Shown: in pieces, positions 11,662 through 22,499 of the stretch
Layout of the letters: every line of letters begins with the position of its first letter
How positions within the stretch are numbered: position 1 is the stretch's first letter
Assembly (NCBI RefSeq): GCF_040436345.1
Contig: NC_133234.1
Coordinates: 9,238,446-9,302,445 of the forward strand
Source: Pagrus major
Taxonomy: Eukaryota > Chordata > Actinopteri > Spariformes > Sparidae
Length of the DNA stretch: 64,000 bases
Reading direction: 5' to 3'
Notes under the pieces: generated by a model
Databases searched by the model: none
What the model was told of the DNA's origin: nothing
Seen by the model: the letters and a program-made list of their open reading frames with translations, nothing else
Translations under genes and position numbers: made by a program

Positions 11662-14070
11662 ATGCGGATCTCCAGATCATTCCTGTTCCAGGTCTGTTTG
11701 AGTCTGGTGGTTTCTATCGGCTCCTGCACCTGTAAACCTCTCAGTAACGACATCCAGAGTGAGGACCCTCGGGAAATCTATACTCAGCTGTCAGAGGACG
11801 ATCTCCTGGAGGAGGAAGACACCGACGCCAAGATGGAGAACCTCCTGGGAACCATGAAGGAGGGCTTTCTGAGGCAACTCAACCTGTCAGATGTTCCTCA
11901 GGAGCATGGCAAGATCTACCCTCCTCCGTTTATGATGGAGCTTTATGACAAGTACGCCTCGGACAGCTCGACGATGCCTCAGTCGGATGTCATACGAAGC
12001 TTCACTGTCCAAGGTATGTGAACAGGGTGTAACCTTGAAAGTATGATGTGCAATAATGATCTGTCAAGCTTATGGGAGGGAGACACTACTTGTTGATAAA
12101 GATAACTCTTTACCTGAGGGCTTTTTTCTGCAGACCTGATACAAATATTTGGAAATAAGTTAAGGCTATCTTGGTAAATTGTTCAGTTTGGGATTTTTTG
12201 TGTGTAAATTTTACTTTTACAAAAAGCTCTGAATCAGTGGTTCCCATCCAGTTTTGGCCTGTGACCCCTTTAAAAGGAATCAATGTCTACTCGCAACCCC
12301 TCGTTAATGTGATCAAAAGGATCTTTTTCTTTATTTTATTTAGAAATCTTCAAATGTAGGAAAGTTTAAAAAATAACCTATAATATCGTGTAGCACAATT
12401 TCAGGTCCCTTTCTTGCCCTCCTAGGTTGGGAACCACTGCTCTAAAGCATCCAAGAGCATTTCTGTCAATGGATGGTTGCGATACATTAATTTATTGTCC
12501 CATGATAACCAAACACTCCTAACTCCTAGAGATGGCCCACACAGAAACATATTCAATAGTGATTCACCCCGAGGTTGTTAAAGTTGAACTAGAATTTGAA
12601 TTCTATACACTAAAAAAATATAGACTTAAACTATAACCTACTGCAGCTATTGCACATACTTTTCCAAAATTAGTATCGTCTAAGCTTCAAGCCTCTGGGA
12701 GAGCATTTTGAGGGCCAGTGACACGGAGGCTACATTGATGCATTTTTACATCCATCAAAGAAATTTTCCTTTTCCCCTTTTTTCAATACGGCCACATATG
12801 TTGGTTATCGACTGTTAGCAATAAAACTTTCTACCTTTACAACATCCAACAATTTGGGAAGACCCATTGTGCGATTAAGCTTGTGTCTCACCCGGAAAGT
12901 AGAAGCTAGCAAGCTAGGCTAACTAGCTGCAAAAAGAGAAAGCTAGTTAGCCTAGCTTGGTAATTTTCGCACTAAATCCCTTTTTTTGATCGTTACATTT
13001 CTGATCAAATTAGTGCAAGTCAAAAGAAACAGCAAGGACGCATATACTGATGTCTCAGGGGAGTTAAATCTCAGTTTGACCCCACGTCGAACAGTTCAAA
13101 TCTCAGCTTCTGTTTCAAATGAAAACTCTGACCTCTTTGTATCTCTCCAACAGACATCACTCTCTCTGTCACGAATGGCACAAAGTCAAAGCACCGGCTC
13201 CAGTTCAACATCAGCATCCCCAGCCATGAAAAGATCACGACTGCTGATTTACAGCTCTTCTTCCTCCCACATCCAAGGTCAGGGGTCACCTCTCACGACT
13301 TCAAGGCCACCGTCAAAGTCTATGAAGTGGAATACGACGATTTGACATCAACATCCCAACTACTGGTTGGCAAAGAGGTTTCAGGCTCTTGCAGCATGTG
13401 GGAGACGTTGGATGTGACCACAGCTATTCAGAGCTGGGTCAGGTCGGGCCGTGGCGCAACAGTTTTTGATGTGGTGGTGGATCGGAAGGACTGTGGGGCT
13501 TCTTACAGCGGAGAAGAAGGAGGCTGTTTTAATATGAGCGTGTCTGTTGGAGATAACACTTCAGCGGCTTTAATAGTCTTCTCAGATGACCTGGGTAGCA
13601 GGAGGAGGGAGACGAAGAAGGAATTAAGAGAGATGATCCTCCATGAAGAAGAAACCATCTTACACTCGGGCGCCGACTGGAACAGAGGAGATCAGCTTCC
13701 AAACCAGATCCTGGAGGCTCAGCATCCACGGAGAAGGAAAAGAAAGGCAGAGAGGGAATACTGCCAGCGGGCCTCTCTCAAAGTCAGCTTTAAAGACATC
13801 GGCTGGGACAGCTGGATCGTGGCGCCTCCAGAATATGACGCCTTCGAATGTCGAGGCCTCTGTTACCACCCACTGACGGATGAAATGACCCCATCAAAGC
13901 ACGCCCTCATCCAGACGCTGATGAACATCAGGGACCCTAGTAAGGCCAACATGGCGTGCTGCGTTCCCATCAAACTGGACCCGATCACAGTCATGTATCA
14001 GGAGAACGGACGGCTCACTATCAGATACCTTTATGAGGAGATGAAGGTGGCAGAGTGTGGCTGCAGGTAG
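11662..14070 (+). CDS. gdf2: Growth differentiation factor 2 (BMP9), two coding exons
   Basis: Exon 1 is 11662-12013 and exon 2 is 13154-14070 (stop TAG), joined in phase 1 across a 1.1-kb GT-AG intron, giving 422 residues, about the usual length. A signal peptide covers about residues 1-24 (FLFQVCLSLVVSIGSCTC). The propeptide carries N-glycosylation motifs (NLSD, NGTK, NMSV, NTSA). A furin site (RRRKR) precedes the mature ligand, which has the seven cysteines of the TGF-beta knot: EYCQ, FECRGLC, ACC and ECGCR, with the BMP signature DIGWDSWIVAP. The two-exon structure, the mature sequence and linkage to gdf10 and rbp3 identify BMP9; BMP10 is the nearest alternative. In vertebrates this secreted, mostly liver-derived ligand acts on endothelial ALK1/BMPR2 and endoglin and controls vascular quiescence (family knowledge). 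Confidence 0.94.
12235..12439. mobile_element. hAT-like MITE in the gdf2 intron
   Basis: The 205-bp element has inverted ends: CAGTGGTTCCCATCCAG on the left and, as reverse complement of the right, CAGTGGTTCCCAACCTAGG. The flanks are ctctgaat (12227-12234) and ctctaaag (12440-12447), which match at 6 of 8 positions and so look like a decayed 8-bp target duplication, the size typical of hAT elements. No transposase frame is present. Confidence 0.72.
12910..12959. repeat. Perfect 19-bp inverted repeat (hairpin)
   Basis: Arms 12910-12928 (caagctaggctaactagct) and 12941-12959 are exact reverse complements around a 12-base purine-rich loop. It sits in the gdf2 intron about 195 bp before exon 2. 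It could be the remnant of a foldback transposon; no function is shown. Confidence 0.8.
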
Positions 14071-14274
14071 TCAGAGTGAATCGTTCTTGCTCTGCTGGCA
14101 GCACAGGCGATTGTGATGGTTCTAACGCTGCATTTCAAGTCAGTCCAATGTTCATCCTTTAGTCCGGTAGAAAGTAGGGAAAGTAGCCCAAATCGAAGAA
14201 GAAACATGGATGCCTCTTACTACATATTTAAAAGAACGAGCTACCTGGGAAGCTAATGCTTAACTATTTTCTTT

Positions 14275-14280
14275 AATAAA
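14275..14280 (+). promoter_or_regulatory. Candidate gdf2 polyadenylation signal AATAAA
   Basis: AATAAA lies about 205 bp after the gdf2 stop. Further AATAAA hexamers occur downstream, near 15040 and 15545, so longer 3' UTRs are possible. Confidence 0.45.
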
Positions 14281-14395
14281 TATGTAGGTAGTGGGTAAAT
14301 AATTACAAATATTCCTCCTCATGCAACAGCAAGTGTTACATCAGTGTTACTTAATACCAAGACTAAAAGGCTAAGGCACAACAGTGTTTTGAGCA

Positions 14396-14765
14396 AAATG
14401 CTAACATCAGCATGTTAACATGCACACAATCGCATTGCTAACATGCTGATATTTGGCAGGTAAAATTTTTTTACCACAATCATGATCTTATTTTAGCATG
14501 TTAGCATGCAAACATTTGCTAATCAACATTGAAAACAATGTACAGATTACTTTTACAGGTAGGCTAATTAGCTATAACCCAATGTATTGGACCAAAAGAA
14601 GTCTTGACCTGATTATGGCACTAGATGATAAGCCAGGGGATCACAGTTAATCAAATTCGTCCTCTGGGGATCATGAATGCGTGTACCACAGCAATTCATC
14701 AATTAGCTGAAGATTTAATTTTCAACCTCATGGTCCCTAGAGCTAGCATGGCTATGAAAATGCTA
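14396..14765. repeat. Dispersed repeat, copy 1 (GTTAGCATGC family)
   Basis: The stretch contains agcatgttagcatgcaaac followed by atttgctaat and later tcctctggggatcatgaatg and ccctagagctagcatggct. The first part recurs at about 34215-34416 and 35815-35965. I know similar wording as an abundant percomorph interspersed repeat but cannot name the family. It has no coding frame. Confidence 0.5.
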
Positions 14766-15817
14766 AAGGTCATGCAATGCTAATATTAACTACACTGTAT
14801 TTATATTTTACAATGAAGCTATGAAACAATGCTGTGTGGCATTTACAGTTTAGGCTATTCCTGAAATAGTCTGAAGTTAAAAAATAATGATATTTCTGGA
14901 ATGCAGTATGATGGTAACATGTTAAAGCCACCAAGCAGAGAACCAAAGGACACAGATATCTTTACACTTCGTATTTAATACTGGTTATATGTACATAAAA
15001 AAGCTTTACCTTATATTGCCTTGGTCTGATGTGTATAAATAAAACTTATGAAACTGTATTTTTATGTAGGAAATAATGTAAAACATATCAAAAGTATGTA
15101 AAAAGTAAAGTAAAAATAAAAGGTAAAAAGTAAATATTAGAAAAATCAACTCTATAGGTTGGTTGGACATTAACTACTTTAATATGACATCTTTATTTTC
15201 ATGAAAAAGTCAAACAAAACAAAAAACAGCATGCTATTTTTAATGTAAATCTGTACATTATCATGGTAATTGTAATTTGTTTATATTAATATATATTTAC
15301 TGCCATACAGACATGTACAGAATGGTCAGCTTATACATGCATGCTACATTGCTGATGCTGCATCCACCACAAGTGCAGCAGTTTGTGATGCTATGCTATG
15401 CAATCTTCTCTTAATTAAAGTCATCTAGAATATGAGGAAAATTTAACCCTGCAGCTTCAGTCTTTCGATTGTTAGAGAGTTTTTGTGGTACCGTATGTCT
15501 CATGATGTCTACATTTTGTTTCTCAGGCTTTCTACCCTGAAATGAATAAAAATCTTCCTATAAAATGAAATTCATTTGTAGTTACTCATCTCATTTTTTC
15601 GGCATGACTTGATGTTCTTCTTCTGTCAAATTCCTACTTTTTAAAAATTCTGGTGGTGATTATAGTGTATACCAAGAGGCTAAAACTCCAACCAATAAAA
15701 CACTACCTTTCATGTGCAGGTGCAGTCTGGGAAACATCTAAAATCCCTTTCACAAATGTATTATTGAAGCTTTATAACTTCTATAGAAAGTTGTTTGACT
15801 AAACTGTGCATGTTATG

Positions 15818-15825
<8 letters not shown>

Positions 15826-15877
<52 letters not shown>

Positions 15878-15884
15878 TATATAT
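15826..15884. repeat. (TA)n/(CA)n microsatellite
   Basis: An almost pure TA tract of about 40 bases is followed by a short CA run and more TA. A short open frame that crosses it is an artefact of the repeat. Confidence 0.9.
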
Positions 15885-18082
15885 AGAGAGATGTCATTTC
15901 TAACCAAACAGAGCTCAGTTTTTAAAAAAAGTCTTTCAAGAGTTTACATACTAAGTGAAATTGTGATCTCTTTGACTGTATCATTATAGTATATAACTTT
16001 ATTTATCTGAGGCAAATGTCTGCTTTCTTTTATCAATGGGTGTGAATATTTTTGTCATCTGTCAATATTTGTCCATGTGATGGAGAACTGGGTTGGATAT
16101 CAGAGAGAGTGCAGCTGTGATTACTTTGCTGTCCCTTTGCAGTGGTTTGTTGACAATCACTAGAATTGGCCTTTTTCACATCACACTTTTTGTAAGATGT
16201 CACTAATAATATAACACTAACAACACTAGGAACTGAATCTGCCAAATGTAATTCAACCATCATTATTTTTGAAGATGCAGCTAGGGGGAGACAATCACAT
16301 CTGAGAAGACTCTTATCTTTTGCAGAATGACAAAATTGGACATCAAAACAGTAAACTGCAATGCATTCACCAATCACACCTGAGATTAATTTGTATCTAT
16401 CGTACAAGAAATTAGCAATTAAAAGGCTGCTTTATTGGCAAGACACAGTTCCAAAGGCAATAAAACTATCATTGTTTTTACTCGCACATTAAAATATTTT
16501 GAAAAAATATGTAAGATGTTCATACTTCTGAAAGGCGAAAGCAACTTATGTGTATTATTCTCAGGCATTTCTACAGATTTCAATCATCAATACATTTCAA
16601 ACACAAACTTCTCTGGCATGTTTCCACTTGTAAATCCAGGAGCAGTGGGGATTATTGAATGGCTGCACTTAGCTAAGTGTTTGTCCGATGATAGTGAAAA
16701 AAACTGTGCCTCATTGGAACCCAAGCAGTGACTGGGCACTGACAATAGCGGGTCAAATGACTTTAAAGCAGATGTTTCTGCTAAAATTGGTGCAGATAAG
16801 CTTGTGTCCTGTACAGACTGTGGGGGCTTGTGCATGACTTGTACTCTCTTGTCAATTCATGGTCATCAGAGTTCGGTAACTTCAGATAATTATAGCTCCA
16901 CCCACATCAGCCTGGTCAAAAGTCTACCGGTAATTAACCAGAATAACTAATAACACCTGTGTGGGTGTTTTTTCCCGGACTGGTACCTGCATTTGATGAA
17001 TAGCCCATCATCCATTTAAAAGTTTTCCATTGCCAAACAACATTTATTGCCCTTAGAGGTGTTACTCTATACAATAAATTCCAAAATATCAATTATTAAG
17101 TTCGATTACACAGTTCCTGTTTACCCTGTTGTAACTGTGAACCCAAAATGCAACAAAATGGAGATTAGCAATAAACTACAATGACCTCCCTCTGACACAT
17201 TAATCTAAAATTCATGTGCTTGGTGTAATACTGAAACTACGTAGCTACTGACCTTTCGTATTGCTTTCAAAATGTTACATTACCATGACAAGTAAGGATT
17301 AATGTTGTACTGCTCCTTTAAATTTCACTTTCAGCTTTCACATTGTGTAATGTTGAATCATGTGGATTGAGATATTCTTTGTCATTGTAATACGTATTTT
17401 GTATGGTGTGAAAAGTCGTAAATATTGTCTGCATATGTTATGTTGGTATGTTATTCACAACATTCAAGACACACAAATCCTGACTTACCTGAACTCTGCT
17501 CGTCTGTAGATGTCACAGTCCACAGTTCAACCACTCGGAGGCTTCTGACTTGTATCAAATGAAGAAATCTTAATGCACAGTGTCAGCTTTGTAAATATTT
17601 GAAGTCAGTGACACATCCTTATCAGAGCTGGGACCTCTGTCACAAAACCAACTGGGGGACAAGTTCATGTAGAAACTCTCTCTTGTCTCAAAATAGCCCC
17701 AATAATAAAGCAAGCAAAGAAAAAGCCCCTCCCCCAACTCTGCTAACATGCCATTTTAAAATGTCTGGATTGTCTGTTGACAAACCTTAAGCCAGTATTG
17801 ATTCATTTTTGTCCTCTTTGGGCAGTATAACCGCCTCATAAAGTTAACATGGCTAACATGTTAGCCAACAAAGGCTTATTTACACATCGAGGAGCCACAA
17901 AGCAACATTAGCATTCAAATTTCTGTTCACCGATCTAATGTAAGTCTAGTATTCACACGTTTTATTCCTATTTTGCTCTCCTGCAGTTCCTGAGGGATAT
18001 ATCCGACGCTTTAGCTGCTAAATGCTCTGTTATGTTTACAAGCTAGTTGCTAACTCGGCCTGCCATTTAGTGCTGGGTGCCC

Positions 18083-18198
18083 GCTGCATAGCTGCCAACT
18101 CTCACGCTTTCGCTGTGTGACACACGGTTGAGTGCGTGTGAAAACAGGCAAAACCGTGTGTCACACGGCGAAAGCGTGAGAGTTGGCACCTATGCTGC
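18083..18198. repeat. Foldback repeat with 36-bp arms
   Basis: Arms 18094-18129 and 18152-18187 are reverse complements with one mismatch; pairing extends outward with a few mismatches to about 18083 and 18198. The left arm begins GCCAACTCTCACGCTTTCGC. The 22-base spacer is not repeated. It resembles foldback MITEs in fish, but the superfamily is not determined. Confidence 0.8.
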
Positions 18199-19537
18199 TG
18201 TGTCTGGAAATGAAGCTGATGAGAGCAGATAAAAATGAAACGGTTGTGGGCCAGACTTCAGGGTTCAGGAAAACTCCCGTCTCATGCGACCCCTTGTTAA
18301 CATAGAAACATTAAACAGGTTCAAAGGCAACACTGAAAATAGTATGCTGACTAGCTTATTGAGCTAGCTAGCCTACAGTGTAGCTGATAAATTCATCCGT
18401 TCACTGACATGCAATTTATCAATTGAGATTATTTTAGCGGAGTGCAGCCGTGCCTTTAAAGATCATTCGTACAGCTCAAAATCACTTCAAATTTTGGAGT
18501 AATATTTCAAGGAAGTTAGCCATTCAGGGATTTCAATATCCAAACCATTGCTGTAGCCTGTTCTTATATTTGATACACAAGTCTTGAGTGGTGTACGTGT
18601 AAGTGGCAAAGGAGATTGTATTATGTAAGGCATGAGGCGGTATTAATGGTTAAGACGTTAAGATTAGCTGAGCACTGTCCAGCATTTGGACGGAGATCAC
18701 GTCTGGCTGCATAATTCTGAGCTGCGAAATTGTCTGGATCACGGTCTCAGAGTGTCTTGAGCTAAAGTCCTTACTGATGTCAGGTTCAAGCTCAAGGTAC
18801 GGATCAAACACTTCAGCATATAAAAGAGTCATTCCTCCACCGAATGAAACTATTTTTTTTAAAAACTTAATAAAAAACAAAAAACTAAGCACAGAAATGC
18901 AATACTTTGAAAAATACCAAGGCAGGATAAAAAGCAAAGTGAGCAAATACTTAAGCATTCAATCCAGATAAAGATTTTCCAATCAACCTTTTGTTCCTAT
19001 ATCCAGTGTTAGTGTTTTTTCATCCAATTCTGATCCTGCATGTGTTTTAAGAAGGCTTTGCCACGTGTCCATAAACTGTGTAATCATGTCACCAGTGGAG
19101 CGACCCAGACATGACCCTTAAAGATTACCAACCGCACTAAAATACACCACCATAAGCTTTTATAACAGACAAGGGAGAGAGAGAGTGAGGGAAAAGGAGC
19201 GTGAGAGTTTCAGATCAGGCTCTCACATCAATAATATCCTGAATCACCTGTCCCTTAAACCAGTTTATCTAAAATAAATGTTAAGGGGGTTTTAGTATAA
19301 AAAGGATAGCATGTGGTGAATTAAAAAAAATGCTCACTGTAATTCAAGCATAAATAAGAAAACAATAGTAAAATGTTAAATTGTGTCAAGTTCGTTAAGC
19401 CCCTTGGACAAAGATGAGAATCAAATAAAAGTAAGAAACCAAACATGCATTACATAGGAAAAGGTCAGAAACTGCACAGGCTCCCTTTTGCCATTTTTTT
19501 ATTTTGTCTGTTATTGTCTGCTAGCTGAAGCACCACA

Positions 19538-19579
19538 GATAATGCGATTAAAGGTTTATTGGGACAAAAGCCTCTTATG
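19538..19579 (+). promoter_or_regulatory. Conserved rbp3 upstream block, gene 1 copy (GATTA core)
   Basis: The 42-bp block begins GATAATGCGATTAAAGGTTT and ends CCTCTTATG. A closely matching block lies at 24074-24116 upstream of the second rbp3 gene. It ends about 150 bp before the chosen start codon. GATTA is the reverse complement of the TAATC core bound by CRX/OTX homeodomain proteins, which drive IRBP genes in photoreceptors (established for vertebrates). That this block is the promoter element is inference from the conservation and position. Confidence 0.65.
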
Positions 19580-19730
19580 TTGATGTTGTTGTCCAAAAAA
19601 ACCCAGCAATGACAGTGTTCCCTCCTACAAAAACCATCATCCCTCAACGCAGACATATGAACTAATACAGCCCAGTGAAAGAGAAGACAGAGTGAGTCTT
19701 ATTCCATCGGAGATGATGAAGACATTTGAG

Positions 19731-22499
19731 ATGGCGCAACACTCACCACCACTACTTTTGACACTTCTTCTATGTACTCTATCTGTCGACTCATCGTTCC
19801 AGCCTGCCCTGGTGTTAGACATGGCAAACATTCTTTTGGAAAACTACTGCTTCCCTGAGAACCTGGTTGGGATGCAGGAGGCCATCCAACAAGCCATAAA
19901 CAGCGGAGAAATCCTGCAGATTTCAGACAAGAAGACCCTGGCAGCTGTGCTCACAGTCGGAGTACAAGGGGCGCTGAATGATCCCCGGTTGACTGTGACA
20001 TACGAGCCAAATTTTGTCCCAGTGGTGCCACAGATGCTGCCGTCTCTCCCAATAGAGCAGCTGATCTGGCTGGTGAGAAACTCTGTCAAGCTGGATATCC
20101 TGGACAACAATGTCGGATACTTGCGGATTGATCGGATAATTGGGGAGGAGACAGCGGCAAAGCTTGGCTCTCTGCTGAGGGACAACATCTGGGATAAAGT
20201 TGCCCAAACATCCTCACTCATCTTGGACCTGAGGTATAGCACAGCTGGAGAATTGTCTGGAGTTCCTTTTATAATCTCCTATTTCTCAGACTCTGAATCC
20301 CTCATTCATATTGACACTGTGTATGACAGGCCCTCAAATACAACCAGGGAGCTGTGGAGCATGCCATCAATACCAGGCGAAAAGTATGGAAAGAACAAAG
20401 ATTTGATTATTTTGACCAGCAAGCGTACTGTGGGGGCGGCTGAGGCAGTGGCATACACCTTAAAAAACCTAAAGAGGGCCATCATCGTTGGAGAAAGGTC
20501 TGCTGGTGGGTCAGTTAAAGTCCAAAAGATAAGAATCGCTCAATCGGAGTTCTACATAACTGTTCCTGTGGCAAGATCAGTTAGCCCAATCACAGGTCAG
20601 AGCTGGGAAGTGAATGGTGTTTCCCCAACGGTCAGTGTCATTGCCAAGGAAGCTGTCGTGAAAGCCAAGTCCCTTCTGGTTGTAAGGAGTACCATTCCAA
20701 AAGTTATACAGAGTATTTCTGACATCATCAGGAGGTATTATGCTTTCACTGACAGAATTCCAGCTCTTCTTCAACTCCTGCAATCTACAGACTTATTCTC
20801 TGTCGTATCTGAGGAGGACCTGGCAGTCAGACTTAACCATGACCTCCAGACTGTGTCTGAAGATCCACGACTTATCATCAAATACATGCAAGACGATGCT
20901 GCCACAGGAGAGGAGGATCCGGAGCTTTACAACATTCAAGATGATATGAAATTATTAAGAGAGCTGGTTGATACAACGTTTAAAGTGGAAATTCTCCCAC
21001 ACAATACGGGCTACCTGCGCTTTGATAAGTTTGTCAAGTTGTCTGCAGAGGCTAAAGTCGAAGAGCTCATGGCTAATACGGTATGGGAACCCCTCAAAGA
21101 CACTAATAACCTGATTATTGATCTACGCTATAACACTGGTGGATCCTCTACATCTCTAGCTCTTATACTGTCCTATCTGCAGGACCCATCCCAGAAGCAT
21201 CACTTTTTCACAATACATGACAGTTTTCAGAACATAACAACAGACTATAACTCTCTACCCCACATTACAGGCCCATCCTATGGCTCCAAACGTGGAGTTT
21301 ATGTGTTGACCAGCTACTACACATCAAGTGTTGGCGAAGAGTTTGCCTACCTTGTACAGTCCCTACATTGTGGCACAGTCATTGGGGAAATTACATCTGG
21401 CACTTTGATGCATTCAAAGACGTTTCAAATTGAGGGAACAGATATTGCCATCACTGTCCCTTTCATCAACTTTTTGGACAACAATGGTGAATTCTGGCTG
21501 GGAGGTGGTGTGGTCCCTGATGCTATTGTGCTAGCCGAAGACGCTGTGGAGCATGCTCACGAGATTGCAGATTTTCACCAAGGCCTCAGGTCCCTTATAG
21601 AGGGAACTGGGGAACTGTTGGAAAAACACTATGCAATCCATGAAGTCGCAATAGAGGTCAGCAAGATACTGTTGAGGAAATGGACTGAGGGATTATACAG
21701 GTCAGTGGTTGACTTTGAATCTTTGGCATCTCAGTTGACGGCAGACCTGCAAGAGACTTCAGATGATCACCGCCTCCATGTCTTCCACTGCGATGTCGAG
21801 CCCGAGTCGCTTCGTGATGTCCCAATGATCCCTACTGCTGAAGAAGTCGGATACATGATTGACGCTTTGTTTAAAATTGATCTTCTGTCAGATAATGTTG
21901 GTTATCTAAGGTTTGACATGATGGCAGATGTAGAGGTGGTAAAGGCCACTGGACCTCAGTTGTTAAAATTAGTGTGGAGCAAGATAGTCAACACAGATGC
22001 TCTCATAATTGACATGAGGTACAACACCGGTGGATTTTCAACAGCAATTCCCCTCTTGTGCACCTATTTTTTCGATGCTGAACCTTTGCAGCATCTTTAC
22101 ACTGTCTTCGACCGCACTACAAACACCATGACAGAGGTCATGACATTGCCTCAGGTTAAGGGTCAAAGGTATGGGTCCTCCAAAGACGTCTACATCCTCA
22201 CCAGTCATATGACAGGGTCAGCAGCTGAAGTGTTCACTCGCACTATGAAGGACCTGAAAAGGGCCACAATCGTTGGTGAACCAACGATCGGAGGGTCTCT
22301 ATCAAGTGGAACCTATCAGATCAGGGACAGTGTCCTGTACGCTTCCATCCCTAACCAGGTTGTGTTAAGTGCAATCACTGGGAAAGTGTGGAGTGTCTCA
22401 GGGGTTGAGCCTCATGTTATTGCCCAGGCCACTGACGCTCTTCCTGTAGCACAGAGAATTATTGCAGCAAGGCTGTTGAAGAAAGAGCAAGGAAAATAA
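19731..22499 (+). CDS. rbp3: Interphotoreceptor retinoid-binding protein, intronless three-module gene
   Basis: A single uninterrupted frame encodes 922 residues from the ATG at 19731 (gagATGg, followed by the signal peptide MAQHSPPLLLTLLLCTLSVD); in-frame ATGs at 19692, 19713 and 19716 would only lengthen the N terminus. After cleavage the protein starts with FQPALVLDMAN, as in IRBP. Three modules of about 300 residues follow; the landmark NxGYLRxD recurs near residues 125, 424 and 721. Each module belongs to the crotonase-like fold related to C-terminal processing proteases. IRBP is secreted by photoreceptors into the interphotoreceptor matrix, where it carries retinoids between photoreceptors and the pigment epithelium. 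The frame ends where module 4 would begin in the tetrapod four-module gene, and no intron is present. This matches the first of two tandem IRBP genes known in teleosts. Confidence 0.93.
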   Translation: MAQHSPPLLLTLLLCTLSVDSSFQPALVLDMANILLENYCFPENLVGMQEAIQQAINSGEILQISDKKTLAAVLTVGVQGALNDPRLTVTYEPNFVPVVPQMLPSLPIEQLIWLVRNSVKLDILDNNVGYLRIDRIIGEETAAKLGSLLRDNIWDKVAQTSSLILDLRYSTAGELSGVPFIISYFSDSESLIHIDTVYDRPSNTTRELWSMPSIPGEKYGKNKDLIILTSKRTVGAAEAVAYTLKNLKRAIIVGERSAGGSVKVQKIRIAQSEFYITVPVARSVSPITGQSWEVNGVSPTVSVIAKEAVVKAKSLLVVRSTIPKVIQSISDIIRRYYAFTDRIPALLQLLQSTDLFSVVSEEDLAVRLNHDLQTVSEDPRLIIKYMQDDAATGEEDPELYNIQDDMKLLRELVDTTFKVEILPHNTGYLRFDKFVKLSAEAKVEELMANTVWEPLKDTNNLIIDLRYNTGGSSTSLALILSYLQDPSQKHHFFTIHDSFQNITTDYNSLPHITGPSYGSKRGVYVLTSYYTSSVGEEFAYLVQSLHCGTVIGEITSGTLMHSKTFQIEGTDIAITVPFINFLDNNGEFWLGGGVVPDAIVLAEDAVEHAHEIADFHQGLRSLIEGTGELLEKHYAIHEVAIEVSKILLRKWTEGLYRSVVDFESLASQLTADLQETSDDHRLHVFHCDVEPESLRDVPMIPTAEEVGYMIDALFKIDLLSDNVGYLRFDMMADVEVVKATGPQLLKLVWSKIVNTDALIIDMRYNTGGFSTAIPLLCTYFFDAEPLQHLYTVFDRTTNTMTEVMTLPQVKGQRYGSSKDVYILTSHMTGSAAEVFTRTMKDLKRATIVGEPTIGGSLSSGTYQIRDSVLYASIPNQVVLSAITGKVWSVSGVEPHVIAQATDALPVAQRIIAARLLKKEQGK

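Larger units (their letters stand above)
14071..19730. other. gdf2-rbp3 intergenic region
   Basis: No gene was recognised. The region contains the gdf2 3' UTR, a dispersed repeat (14396-14765), a TA microsatellite (about 15826-15868), a long foldback (18083-18198) and, at its right end, the presumed promoter of the first rbp3 gene with the conserved block at 19538-19579. Confidence 0.5.

Noticed and set aside
12986-13345. Open frame running into gdf2 exon 2 in another frame
   Set aside because: The gdf2 acceptor at 13151-13153 and phase 1 junction give a continuous BMP9 propeptide; this frame does not.
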